In this document: one piece after another, positions 49,058-60,882 of the stretch
Layout: the number at the start of each line of letters is the position of its first letter
Numbering within the stretch: the stretch's first letter is position 1
DNA from: Anomaloglossus baeobatrachus
Taxonomy: Eukaryota; Chordata; Amphibia; Anura; Aromobatidae
Reading direction: 5' to 3'
Assembly: GCF_048569485.1 (NCBI RefSeq)
Contig: NW_027442238.1
Span: 1-64,000, forward strand
Length of the DNA stretch: 64,000 nt
The notes under the pieces: model-generated
Databases searched by the model: none
What the model saw: the letters and a program-made list of their open reading frames with translations, nothing else
Told to the model about the DNA's origin: nothing
Made by a program: the position numbers and the translations under genes

Positions 49058-50381
49058 GCGAGAGGGAGACAAACCCACGCCTACACAAGACATTTTGTCA
49101 CCCAAGCCAACCCTTGAAAAGGCTGCTTTGCAGAGCAAAAACAAGAAGAATGGTGCGTTTTGCAGCCGCCGCCCACTGCAATGAATCTGAATAACTCCTC
49201 CTTTAGGGCGCAAGCAACTCCCCTCCCCCTTGCAGTCTTTCCAATTCACGATACAAAAAGACGGACAGGACAGGTTGCCTGACTTTCCGTCACTGCCACC
49301 CTTTGCCATCCTTACCCGTAGAAAGCCCTTTCATCATCCCCAAACCCTAATCTTTTCCCTTTCCTTCCCAGCCCCCAAACCCTGCCCTCTGTACCTTTCT
49401 CACCACCCGCTTCCCTTCTCCTGTCATCCCCCTACCACCCGGGAAAAAAAGAGATTGCCCCCTCCTTCCACTAGCCCACCCTCCCACCCAAAGAACAACT
49501 TCTTCTGCGCAGCTTGTTTTCTAGGCAGCAGCGCTATTGTGATGTCATCGGGGGGCATTGTGACAAGCCGCCAGTGTTCCGTCTCTTCATGTTGTGCACA
49601 GTTCAAACGGAAAATACATCAACAGGCAGACTACAGAAAAGCTTACTATCAAAGGTTAGAGGGGGGCTTTCTCAGAGGGCTTTTTACAGTTTTTCTATTC
49701 CCAATTAGCCGTTTAAGTGTACTTATTGAAAGTAGTAATTCTTTCATAGGCCGCCCTTTCTTAGTATTTGACGTTCCTTATATTGCGGTATGAGGCTTCG
49801 CAGTAGGTTGCAAACATTCATCACCCATGACTGTCCCCAATTGAGCTCAGAAGCTCAATGTCTATCATGACCTCTCTTTTAGAATGTCCAAGAGCAAGCA
49901 AACTATTCCTCCAGGAGAGGGCGCCAACAGACTACTAAAGAGATCATCATTACTCAAAGAAAACCCCAAAAACCAATGCATGATAGGAATAAACAGGTAA
50001 CTTTCTTTGGAGTGGAAGCGGAGAGATCGCACCAGATGCCAATTCTAGATCTTATCACACCTGTGGTCACTGCAGCAGCAGGTGAATCCACTTTGTCCAA
50101 AAGGGATCTATTCCATTCAATTGCAAATGATCTAGATAAGACAGAGAACTGCAGCACGGGGACATAGCCGAGTTGGTCAGGTTGAGTGGTGATGAGTTTG
50201 CTATTTGGATGAATAAAGAAAGTCAAAAGTGTGAAAGATAAAAAACAAAAGGAGGAAGTGTGAAAAGTGAATGGGCCAAATTGAGGTGCATATGAAGACG
50301 TATGCTTTCTTCCAATTCATTAAATCGGGCTAATATGAATCAGGTGAATTGAGTTCTGCTTTTGGAAACTGGGTTAAGAAG

Positions 50382-50569
50382 GGGTGCACCGTTCCTGGAG
50401 GTACTGCAATACCAGGTCAATGCGTGGAGTGGACAGAGCAAGCTCTTTTTCCATCTCCCTGTTCTAAAAATCCATTTAATATATGGTCCCCAGATAGGGG
50501 ACGTATCAGATATTAAACTGATAAGAACAGATACTACACTTGATCTTAGCCAAAAGGCCGAGAAGCGAT
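50382..50569 (-). ncRNA. U2: U2 snRNA, copy 29
   Basis: First uninterrupted copy upstream of the LINE. No difference from copy 1 noticed. Confidence 0.96.
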
Positions 50570-51959
50570 AACCAGAATTGGTTTGGGCCTCGAGTGGCAC
50601 CCTGGCCTATGCCGGACACATCTTAGGGAGAGAGAGCGAGAGGGAGACAAACCCACGCCTACACAAGACATTTTGTCACCCAAGCCAACCCTTGAAAAGG
50701 CTGCTTTGCAGAGCAAAAACAAGAAGAATGGTGCGTTTTGCAGCCGCCGCCCACTGCAATGAATCTGAATAACTCCTCCTTTAGGGCGCAAGCAACTCCC
50801 CTCCCCCTTGCAGTCTTTCCAATTCACGATACAAAAAGACGGACAGGACAGGTTGCCTGACTTTCCGTCACTGCCACCCTTTGCCATCCTTACCCGTAGA
50901 AAGCCCTTTCATCATCCCCAAACCCTAATCTTTTCCCTTTCCTTCCCAGCCCCCAAACCCTGCCCTCTGTACCTTTCTCACCACCCGCTTCCCTTCTCCT
51001 GTCATCCCCCTACCACCCGGGAAAAAAAGAGATTGCCCCCTCCTTCCACTAGCCCACCCTCCCACCCAAAGAACAACTTCTTCTGCGCAGCTTGTTTTCT
51101 AGGCAGCAGCGCTATTGTGATGTCATCGGGGGGCATTGTGACAAGCCGCCAGTGTTCCGTCTCTTCATGTTGTGCACAGTTCAAACGGAAAATACATCAA
51201 CAGGCAGACTACAGAAAAGCTTACTATCAAAGGTTAGAGGGGGGCTTTCTCAGAGGGCTTTTTACAGTTTTTCTATTCCCAATTAGCCGTTTAAGTGTAC
51301 TTATTGAAAGTAGTAATTCTTTCATAGGCCGCCCTTTCTTAGTATTTGACGTTCCTTATATTGCGGTATGAGGCTTCGCAGTAGGTTGCAAACATTCATC
51401 ACCCATGACTGTCCCCAATTGAGCTCAGAAGCTCAATGTCTATCATGACCTCTCTTTTAGAATGTCCAAGAGCAAGCAAACTATTCCTCCAGGAGAGGGC
51501 GCCAACAGACTACTAAAGAGATCATCATTACTCAAAGAAAACCCCAAAAACCAATGCATGATAGGAATAAACAGGTAACTTTCTTTGGAGTGGAAGCGGA
51601 GAGATCGCACCAGATGCCAATTCTAGATCTTATCACACCTGTGGTCACTGCAGCAGCAGGTGAATCCACTTTGTCCAAAAGGGATCTATTCCATTCAATT
51701 GCAAATGATCTAGATAAGACAGAGAACTGCAGCACGGGGACATAGCCGAGTTGGTCAGGTTGAGTGGTGATGAGTTTGCTATTTGGATGAATAAAGAAAG
51801 TCAAAAGTGTGAAAGATAAAAAACAAAAGGAGGAAGTGTGAAAAGTGAATGGGCCAAATTGAGGTGCATATGAAGACGTATGCTTTCTTCCAATTCATTA
51901 AATCGGGCTAATATGAATCAGGTGAATTGAGTTCTGCTTTTGGAAACTGGGTTAAGAAG

Positions 51960-52147
51960 GGGTGCACCGTTCCTGGAGGTACTGCAATACCAGGTCAATG
52001 CGTGGAGTGGACAGAGCAAGCTCTTTTTCCATCTCCCTGTTCTAAAAATCCATTTAATATATGGTCCCCAGATAGGGGACGTATCAGATATTAAACTGAT
52101 AAGAACAGATACTACACTTGATCTTAGCCAAAAGGCCGAGAAGCGAT
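51960..52147 (-). ncRNA. U2: U2 snRNA, copy 30
   Basis: No difference from copy 1 noticed. Full promoter and 3' box context. Confidence 0.96.
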
Positions 52148-53537
52148 AACCAGAATTGGTTTGGGCCTCGAGTGGCACCCTGGCCTATGCCGGACACATC
52201 TTAGGGAGAGAGAGCGAGAGGGAGACAAACCCACGCCTACACAAGACATTTTGTCACCCAAGCCAACCCTTGAAAAGGCTGCTTTGCAGAGCAAAAACAA
52301 GAAGAATGGTGCGTTTTGCAGCCGCCGCCCACTGCAATGAATCTGAATAACTCCTCCTTTAGGGCGCAAGCAACTCCCCTCCCCCTTGCAGTCTTTCCAA
52401 TTCACGATACAAAAAGACGGACAGGACAGGTTGCCTGACTTTCCGTCACTGCCACCCTTTGCCATCCTTACCCGTAGAAAGCCCTTTCATCATCCCCAAA
52501 CCCTAATCTTTTCCCTTTCCTTCCCAGCCCCCAAACCCTGCCCTCTGTACCTTTCTCACCACCCGCTTCCCTTCTCCTGTCATCCCCCTACCACCCGGGA
52601 AAAAAAGAGATTGCCCCCTCCTTCCACTAGCCCACCCTCCCACCCAAAGAACAACTTCTTCTGCGCAGCTTGTTTTCTAGGCAGCAGCGCTATTGTGATG
52701 TCATCGGGGGGCATTGTGACAAGCCGCCAGTGTTCCGTCTCTTCATGTTGTGCACAGTTCAAACGGAAAATACATCAACAGGCAGACTACAGAAAAGCTT
52801 ACTATCAAAGGTTAGAGGGGGGCTTTCTCAGAGGGCTTTTTACAGTTTTTCTATTCCCAATTAGCCGTTTAAGTGTACTTATTGAAAGTAGTAATTCTTT
52901 CATAGGCCGCCCTTTCTTAGTATTTGACGTTCCTTATATTGCGGTATGAGGCTTCGCAGTAGGTTGCAAACATTCATCACCCATGACTGTCCCCAATTGA
53001 GCTCAGAAGCTCAATGTCTATCATGACCTCTCTTTTAGAATGTCCAAGAGCAAGCAAACTATTCCTCCAGGAGAGGGCGCCAACAGACTACTAAAGAGAT
53101 CATCATTACTCAAAGAAAACCCCAAAAACCAATGCATGATAGGAATAAACAGGTAACTTTCTTTGGAGTGGAAGCGGAGAGATCGCACCAGATGCCAATT
53201 CTAGATCTTATCACACCTGTGGTCACTGCAGCAGCAGGTGAATCCACTTTGTCCAAAAGGGATCTATTCCATTCAATTGCAAATGATCTAGATAAGACAG
53301 AGAACTGCAGCACGGGGACATAGCCGAGTTGGTCAGGTTGAGTGGTGATGAGTTTGCTATTTGGATGAATAAAGAAAGTCAAAAGTGTGAAAGATAAAAA
53401 ACAAAAGGAGGAAGTGTGAAAAGTGAATGGGCCAAATTGAGGTGCATATGAAGACGTATGCTTTCTTCCAATTCATTAAATCGGGCTAATATGAATCAGG
53501 TGAATTGAGTTCTGCTTTTGGAAACTGGGTTAAGAAG

Positions 53538-53725
53538 GGGTGCACCGTTCCTGGAGGTACTGCAATACCAGGTCAATGCGTGGAGTGGACAGAGCAAGCT
53601 CTTTTTCCATCTCCCTGTTCTAAAAATCCATTTAATATATGGTCCCCAGATAGGGGACGTATCAGATATTAAACTGATAAGAACAGATACTACACTTGAT
53701 CTTAGCCAAAAGGCCGAGAAGCGAT
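53538..53725 (-). ncRNA. U2: U2 snRNA, copy 31
   Basis: Last uninterrupted copy before the second insert. No difference from copy 1 noticed. Confidence 0.96.
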
Positions 53726-55115
53726 AACCAGAATTGGTTTGGGCCTCGAGTGGCACCCTGGCCTATGCCGGACACATCTTAGGGAGAGAGAGCGAGAGGG
53801 AGACAAACCCACGCCTACACAAGACATTTTGTCACCCAAGCCAACCCTTGAAAAGGCTGCTTTGCAGAGCAAAAACAAGAAGAATGGTGCGTTTTGCAGC
53901 CGCCGCCCACTGCAATGAATCTGAATAACTCCTCCTTTAGGGCGCAAGCAACTCCCCTCCCCCTTGCAGTCTTTCCAATTCACGATACAAAAAGACGGAC
54001 AGGACAGGTTGCCTGACTTTCCGTCACTGCCACCCTTTGCCATCCTTACCCGTAGAAAGCCCTTTCATCATCCCCAAACCCTAATCTTTTCCCTTTCCTT
54101 CCCAGCCCCCAAACCCTGCCCTCTGTACCTTTCTCACCACCCGCTTCCCTTCTCCTGTCATCCCCCTACCACCCGGGAAAAAAAGAGATTGCCCCCTCCT
54201 TCCACTAGCCCACCCTCCCACCCAAAGAACAACTTCTTCTGCGCAGCTTGTTTTCTAGGCAGCAGCGCTATTGTGATGTCATCGGGGGGCATTGTGACAA
54301 GCCGCCAGTGTTCCGTCTCTTCATGTTGTGCACAGTTCAAACGGAAAATACATCAACAGGCAGACTACAGAAAAGCTTACTATCAAAGGTTAGAGGGGGG
54401 CTTTCTCAGAGGGCTTTTTACAGTTTTTCTATTCCCAATTAGCCGTTTAAGTGTACTTATTGAAAGTAGTAATTCTTTCATAGGCCGCCCTTTCTTAGTA
54501 TTTGACGTTCCTTATATTGCGGTATGAGGCTTCGCAGTAGGTTGCAAACATTCATCACCCATGACTGTCCCCAATTGAGCTCAGAAGCTCAATGTCTATC
54601 ATGACCTCTCTTTTAGAATGTCCAAGAGCAAGCAAACTATTCCTCCAGGAGAGGGCGCCAACAGACTACTAAAGAGATCATCATTACTCAAAGAAAACCC
54701 CAAAAACCAATGCATGATAGGAATAAACAGGTAACTTTCTTTGGAGTGGAAGCGGAGAGATCGCACCAGATGCCAATTCTAGATCTTATCACACCTGTGG
54801 TCACTGCAGCAGCAGGTGAATCCACTTTGTCCAAAAGGGATCTATTCCATTCAATTGCAAATGATCTAGATAAGACAGAGAACTGCAGCACGGGGACATA
54901 GCCGAGTTGGTCAGGTTGAGTGGTGATGAGTTTGCTATTTGGATGAATAAAGAAAGTCAAAAGTGTGAAAGATAAAAAACAAAAGGAGGAAGTGTGAAAA
55001 GTGAATGGGCCAAATTGAGGTGCATATGAAGACGTATGCTTTCTTCCAATTCATTAAATCGGGCTAATATGAATCAGGTGAATTGAGTTCTGCTTTTGGA
55101 AACTGGGTTAAGAAG

Positions 55116-55266
55116 GGGTGCACCGTTCCTGGAGGTACTGCAATACCAGGTCAATGCGTGGAGTGGACAGAGCAAGCTCTTTTTCCATCTCCCTGTTCTA
55201 AAAATCCATTTAATATATGGTCCCCAGATAGGGGACGTATCAGATATTAAACTGATAAGAACAGAT
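55116..55266 (-). pseudogene. U2: U2 snRNA copy 32, 3' part (nt 38-188)
   Basis: Split exactly where copy 28 is split: U2 nt 38 is the first base after the insert. Sm site, stems III and IV and the 3' box (55089-55103) are unchanged. Confidence 0.95.
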
Positions 55267-55530
55267 TTTTGATTTAATGAAGCTTTCCAAAGCACCGCAA
55301 AAAATGCATGACCGAAGTCACACCAAAAACAGTGCAAAGGCTAGGATTCGTGTGGACCCCTCCGTGAGGAGAGGGTCCCCAAAAATCAACCCCGTCCCTC
55401 CGAGCCAGAAGGCCACAGCAAGGGTCAGGGATCTTCGGTGCTCCCCCAAGCCGAAGCCTGGTTGAGCCTTGTCGTTGCTCCCAGCGTCCACCCAGGCATC
55501 TTACCCAAGTGGAGTAGAGAGCTACTAGTT

Positions 55531-55777
55531 GTTGGTTTCGCAGCTGAAACTGCCCGGACCGTCAACCGGTGTTGGTTTCTCAGCCCAAGGCTAACCGGAC
55601 CTCCAACCGGGTGTTGGTTTCTCAGCCGAAGCTGACCCGGACCTCCAACCGGGTGTTGGTTTCTCAGCCGAAGCTGACCCGGACCTCCAACCGGGTGTTG
55701 GTTTCTCAGCCGAAGCTGACCCGGACCTCCAACCGGGTGTTGGTTTCTCAGCCCAAAGCTGAACGGACCTCCGACCA
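55531..55777 (-). repeat. 42-bp tandem repeat with conserved hairpins
   Basis: Six units starting at about 55531, 55571, 55613, 55655, 55697 and 55739. The three central units are identical and the outer ones diverged. In the element's sense, each central unit contains TCAGC-TTCG-GCTGA, a stem with a cUUCGg tetraloop. The outer units differ in sequence but can still form a hairpin at the same place. The repeated 14-residue peptide this would encode is a by-product of the 42-bp period, not evidence of a gene. Confidence 0.9.
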
Positions 55778-56074
55778 TGATTATAAAAATTTCCCTTCCT
55801 AGCCAGAAGGCCGGGATAGAGCAATATGCTCAGAAAGTATGAAAGGGCAAGGTACGGTGTGCTACAGAGCCCAAGGCTTGCCGGGGTCCAAAGCCAGCAA
55901 GCTCAGACTCACTCCAGGGTCGTCAATCCTGGGGCACATTGCACCATAGCCCCCACACTTACTCAGTCTAATAGCCTCGATCCTGGTAGGGCCATGGTTT
56001 CCTCTAGATGGATATACTATCCTCCCAAAGTACTAACAAGCGCAACCTTCCAGTGTGCATTGCATCATTGTACT

Positions 56075-56101
56075 AAGGTGGCCGGAGCCTTAAACCACCT
56101 T
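56075..56101 (-). other. Hairpin near the 5' end of the second insert
   Basis: Sense AAGGTGG...CCACCTT: a perfect 7-bp stem with a 13-nt loop, starting 7 bases inside the inferred 5' end. It may be part of a 5' terminal RNA structure; function unknown. Confidence 0.5.
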
Positions 56102-56108
56102 TTCGAAC

Positions 56109-56148
56109 GATACTACACTTGATCTTAGCCAAAAGGCCGAGAAGCGAT
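56109..56148 (-). pseudogene. U2: U2 snRNA copy 32, 5' part (nt 1-40)
   Basis: Contains the cap-site region, stem-loop I and the GTAGTA element. It then leaves U2 sequence after nt 40, or nt 45 if one missing base is allowed. The PSE-like site at 56196-56214 is intact. Confidence 0.93.
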
Positions 56149-56195
56149 AACCAGAATTGGTTTGGGCCTCGAGTGGCACCCTGGCCTATGCCGGA

Positions 56196-56214
56196 CACAT
56201 CTTAGGGAGAGAGA
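56196..56214 (-). promoter_or_regulatory. PSE-like element of the interrupted copy 32
   Basis: Unchanged PSE-like motif at -48 to -66 of the U2 start at 56148, able in principle to drive transcription into the second insert. Confidence 0.55.
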
Positions 56215-57538
56215 GCGAGAGGGAGACAAACCCACGCCTACACAAGACATTTTGTCACCCAAGCCAACCCTTGAAAAGGCTGCTTTGCAGAGCAAAAACA
56301 AGAAGAATGGTGCGTTTTGCAGCCGCCGCCCACTGCAATGAATCTGAATAACTCCTCCTTTAGGGCGCAAGCAACTCCCCTCCCCCTTGCAGTCTTTCCA
56401 ATTCACGATACAAAAAGACGGACAGGACAGGTTGCCTGACTTTCCGTCACTGCCACCCTTTGCCATCCTTACCCGTAGAAAGCCCTTTCATCATCCCCAA
56501 ACCCTAATCTTTTCCCTTTCCTTCCCAGCCCCCAAACCCTGCCCTCTGTACCTTTCTCACCACCCGCTTCCCTTCTCCTGTCATCCCCCTACCACCCGGG
56601 AAAAAAAGAGATTGCCCCCTCCTTCCACTAGCCCACCCTCCCACCCAAAGAACAACTTCTTCTGCGCAGCTTGTTTTCTAGGCAGCAGCGCTATTGTGAT
56701 GTCATCGGGGGGCATTGTGACAAGCCGCCAGTGTTCCGTCTCTTCATGTTGTGCACAGTTCAAACGGAAAATACATCAACAGGCAGACTACAGAAAAGCT
56801 TACTATCAAAGGTTAGAGGGGGGCTTTCTCAGAGGGCTTTTTACAGTTTTTCTATTCCCAATTAGCCGTTTAAGTGTACTTATTGAAAGTAGTAATTCTT
56901 TCATAGGCCGCCCTTTCTTAGTATTTGACGTTCCTTATATTGCGGTATGAGGCTTCGCAGTAGGTTGCAAACATTCATCACCCATGACTGTCCCCAATTG
57001 AGCTCAGAAGCTCAATGTCTATCATGACCTCTCTTTTAGAATGTCCAAGAGCAAGCAAACTATTCCTCCAGGAGAGGGCGCCAACAGACTACTAAAGAGA
57101 TCATCATTACTCAAAGAAAACCCCAAAAACCAATGCATGATAGGAATAAACAGGTAACTTTCTTTGGAGTGGAAGCGGAGAGATCGCACCAGATGCCAAT
57201 TCTAGATCTTATCACACCTGTGGTCACTGCAGCAGCAGGTGAATCCACTTTGTCCAAAAGGGATCTATTCCATTCAATTGCAAATGATCTAGATAAGACA
57301 GAGAACTGCAGCACGGGGACATAGCCGAGTTGGTCAGGTTGAGTGGTGATGAGTTTGCTATTTGGATGAATAAAGAAAGTCAAAAGTGTGAAAGATAAAA
57401 AACAAAAGGAGGAAGTGTGAAAAGTGAATGGGCCAAATTGAGGTGCATATGAAGACGTATGCTTTCTTCCAATTCATTAAATCGGGCTAATATGAATCAG
57501 GTGAATTGAGTTCTGCTTTTGGAAACTGGGTTAAGAAG

Positions 57539-57726
57539 GGGTGCACCGTTCCTGGAGGTACTGCAATACCAGGTCAATGCGTGGAGTGGACAGAGCAAGC
57601 TCTTTTTCCATCTCCCTGTTCTAAAAATCCATTTAATATATGGTCCCCAGATAGGGGACGTATCAGATATTAAACTGATAAGAACAGATACTACACTTGA
57701 TCTTAGCCAAAAGGCCGAGAAGCGAT
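57539..57726 (-). ncRNA. U2: U2 snRNA, copy 33
   Basis: First uninterrupted copy upstream of the second insert. No difference from copy 1 noticed. Confidence 0.96.
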
Positions 57727-59116
57727 AACCAGAATTGGTTTGGGCCTCGAGTGGCACCCTGGCCTATGCCGGACACATCTTAGGGAGAGAGAGCGAGAGG
57801 GAGACAAACCCACGCCTACACAAGACATTTTGTCACCCAAGCCAACCCTTGAAAAGGCTGCTTTGCAGAGCAAAAACAAGAAGAATGGTGCGTTTTGCAG
57901 CCGCCGCCCACTGCAATGAATCTGAATAACTCCTCCTTTAGGGCGCAAGCAACTCCCCTCCCCCTTGCAGTCTTTCCAATTCACGATACAAAAAGACGGA
58001 CAGGACAGGTTGCCTGACTTTCCGTCACTGCCACCCTTTGCCATCCTTACCCGTAGAAAGCCCTTTCATCATCCCCAAACCCTAATCTTTTCCCTTTCCT
58101 TCCCAGCCCCCAAACCCTGCCCTCTGTACCTTTCTCACCACCCGCTTCCCTTCTCCTGTCATCCCCCTACCACCCGGGAAAAAAAGAGATTGCCCCCTCC
58201 TTCCACTAGCCCACCCTCCCACCCAAAGAACAACTTCTTCTGCGCAGCTTGTTTTCTAGGCAGCAGCGCTATTGTGATGTCATCGGGGGGCATTGTGACA
58301 AGCCGCCAGTGTTCCGTCTCTTCATGTTGTGCACAGTTCAAACGGAAAATACATCAACAGGCAGACTACAGAAAAGCTTACTATCAAAGGTTAGAGGGGG
58401 GCTTTCTCAGAGGGCTTTTTACAGTTTTTCTATTCCCAATTAGCCGTTTAAGTGTACTTATTGAAAGTAGTAATTCTTTCATAGGCCGCCCTTTCTTAGT
58501 ATTTGACGTTCCTTATATTGCGGTATGAGGCTTCGCAGTAGGTTGCAAACATTCATCACCCATGACTGTCCCCAATTGAGCTCAGAAGCTCAATGTCTAT
58601 CATGACCTCTCTTTTAGAATGTCCAAGAGCAAGCAAACTATTCCTCCAGGAGAGGGCGCCAACAGACTACTAAAGAGATCATCATTACTCAAAGAAAACC
58701 CCAAAAACCAATGCATGATAGGAATAAACAGGTAACTTTCTTTGGAGTGGAAGCGGAGAGATCGCACCAGATGCCAATTCTAGATCTTATCACACCTGTG
58801 GTCACTGCAGCAGCAGGTGAATCCACTTTGTCCAAAAGGGATCTATTCCATTCAATTGCAAATGATCTAGATAAGACAGAGAACTGCAGCACGGGGACAT
58901 AGCCGAGTTGGTCAGGTTGAGTGGTGATGAGTTTGCTATTTGGATGAATAAAGAAAGTCAAAAGTGTGAAAGATAAAAAACAAAAGGAGGAAGTGTGAAA
59001 AGTGAATGGGCCAAATTGAGGTGCATATGAAGACGTATGCTTTCTTCCAATTCATTAAATCGGGCTAATATGAATCAGGTGAATTGAGTTCTGCTTTTGG
59101 AAACTGGGTTAAGAAG

Positions 59117-59304
59117 GGGTGCACCGTTCCTGGAGGTACTGCAATACCAGGTCAATGCGTGGAGTGGACAGAGCAAGCTCTTTTTCCATCTCCCTGTTCT
59201 AAAAATCCATTTAATATATGGTCCCCAGATAGGGGACGTATCAGATATTAAACTGATAAGAACAGATACTACACTTGATCTTAGCCAAAAGGCCGAGAAG
59301 CGAT
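59117..59304 (-). ncRNA. U2: U2 snRNA, copy 34
   Basis: No difference from copy 1 noticed. Full promoter and 3' box context. Confidence 0.96.
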
Positions 59305-60694
59305 AACCAGAATTGGTTTGGGCCTCGAGTGGCACCCTGGCCTATGCCGGACACATCTTAGGGAGAGAGAGCGAGAGGGAGACAAACCCACGCCTACACA
59401 AGACATTTTGTCACCCAAGCCAACCCTTGAAAAGGCTGCTTTGCAGAGCAAAAACAAGAAGAATGGTGCGTTTTGCAGCCGCCGCCCACTGCAATGAATC
59501 TGAATAACTCCTCCTTTAGGGCGCAAGCAACTCCCCTCCCCCTTGCAGTCTTTCCAATTCACGATACAAAAAGACGGACAGGACAGGTTGCCTGACTTTC
59601 CGTCACTGCCACCCTTTGCCATCCTTACCCGTAGAAAGCCCTTTCATCATCCCCAAACCCTAATCTTTTCCCTTTCCTTCCCAGCCCCCAAACCCTGCCC
59701 TCTGTACCTTTCTCACCACCCGCTTCCCTTCTCCTGTCATCCCCCTACCACCCGGGAAAAAAAGAGATTGCCCCCTCCTTCCACTAGCCCACCCTCCCAC
59801 CCAAAGAACAACTTCTTCTGCGCAGCTTGTTTTCTAGGCAGCAGCGCTATTGTGATGTCATCGGGGGGCATTGTGACAAGCCGCCAGTGTTCCGTCTCTT
59901 CATGTTGTGCACAGTTCAAACGGAAAATACATCAACAGGCAGACTACAGAAAAGCTTACTATCAAAGGTTAGAGGGGGGCTTTCTCAGAGGGCTTTTTAC
60001 AGTTTTTCTATTCCCAATTAGCCGTTTAAGTGTACTTATTGAAAGTAGTAATTCTTTCATAGGCCGCCCTTTCTTAGTATTTGACGTTCCTTATATTGCG
60101 GTATGAGGCTTCGCAGTAGGTTGCAAACATTCATCACCCATGACTGTCCCCAATTGAGCTCAGAAGCTCAATGTCTATCATGACCTCTCTTTTAGAATGT
60201 CCAAGAGCAAGCAAACTATTCCTCCAGGAGAGGGCGCCAACAGACTACTAAAGAGATCATCATTACTCAAAGAAAACCCCAAAAACCAATGCATGATAGG
60301 AATAAACAGGTAACTTTCTTTGGAGTGGAAGCGGAGAGATCGCACCAGATGCCAATTCTAGATCTTATCACACCTGTGGTCACTGCAGCAGCAGGTGAAT
60401 CCACTTTGTCCAAAAGGGATCTATTCCATTCAATTGCAAATGATCTAGATAAGACAGAGAACTGCAGCACGGGGACATAGCCGAGTTGGTCAGGTTGAGT
60501 GGTGATGAGTTTGCTATTTGGATGAATAAAGAAAGTCAAAAGTGTGAAAGATAAAAAACAAAAGGAGGAAGTGTGAAAAGTGAATGGGCCAAATTGAGGT
60601 GCATATGAAGACGTATGCTTTCTTCCAATTCATTAAATCGGGCTAATATGAATCAGGTGAATTGAGTTCTGCTTTTGGAAACTGGGTTAAGAAG

Positions 60695-60882
60695 GGGTGC
60701 ACCGTTCCTGGAGGTACTGCAATACCAGGTCAATGCGTGGAGTGGACAGAGCAAGCTCTTTTTCCATCTCCCTGTTCTAAAAATCCATTTAATATATGGT
60801 CCCCAGATAGGGGACGTATCAGATATTAAACTGATAAGAACAGATACTACACTTGATCTTAGCCAAAAGGCCGAGAAGCGAT
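60695..60882 (-). ncRNA. U2: U2 snRNA, copy 35
   Basis: No difference from copy 1 noticed. Full promoter and 3' box context. Confidence 0.96.

Larger units (their letters stand above)
48940..55266 (-). repeat. Tandem U2 snRNA array, middle block
   Basis: Continuation of the 1578-bp array between the two insertions. It holds the 5' part of the 28th gene, three uninterrupted U2 copies and the 3' part of the 32nd gene. No base differences from the left block were noticed, so the insertions landed in, or were carried with, recently homogenised units. Confidence 0.96.
55267..56108 (-). mobile_element. Second U2-targeted insert, non-coding, 842 bp
   Basis: Inserted at the same U2 base as the LINE and in the same sense. 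Its 3' end, TTAAATCAAAA, matches the LINE's last 11 bp; the sequence then diverges completely. Only 3 bp (ATC, U2 nt 38-40) are exactly duplicated. The plus-strand junction GAACGAT is one base short of the GAACAGAT expected from a longer duplication, so a decayed 8-bp duplication is possible. No ORF with recognisable domains exists. From the 5' end in sense it holds a 7-bp hairpin (56075-56101), a weakly 5S-like stretch, a U2 stem-loop-I-like motif, an AAATTTTTATAA stretch, six 42-bp repeats and the 3' end. Best reading: a non-autonomous element mobilised by a U2-specific LINE. The alternative is the 5'-truncated 3' UTR of another U2-specific LINE family. Confidence 0.7.

Noticed and set aside
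55425-55778. 117-codon open frame with a repeated peptide in the second insert
   Set aside because: The repeat peptide follows from a 42-bp (14-codon) DNA period. All nearby frames stay open for the same reason.
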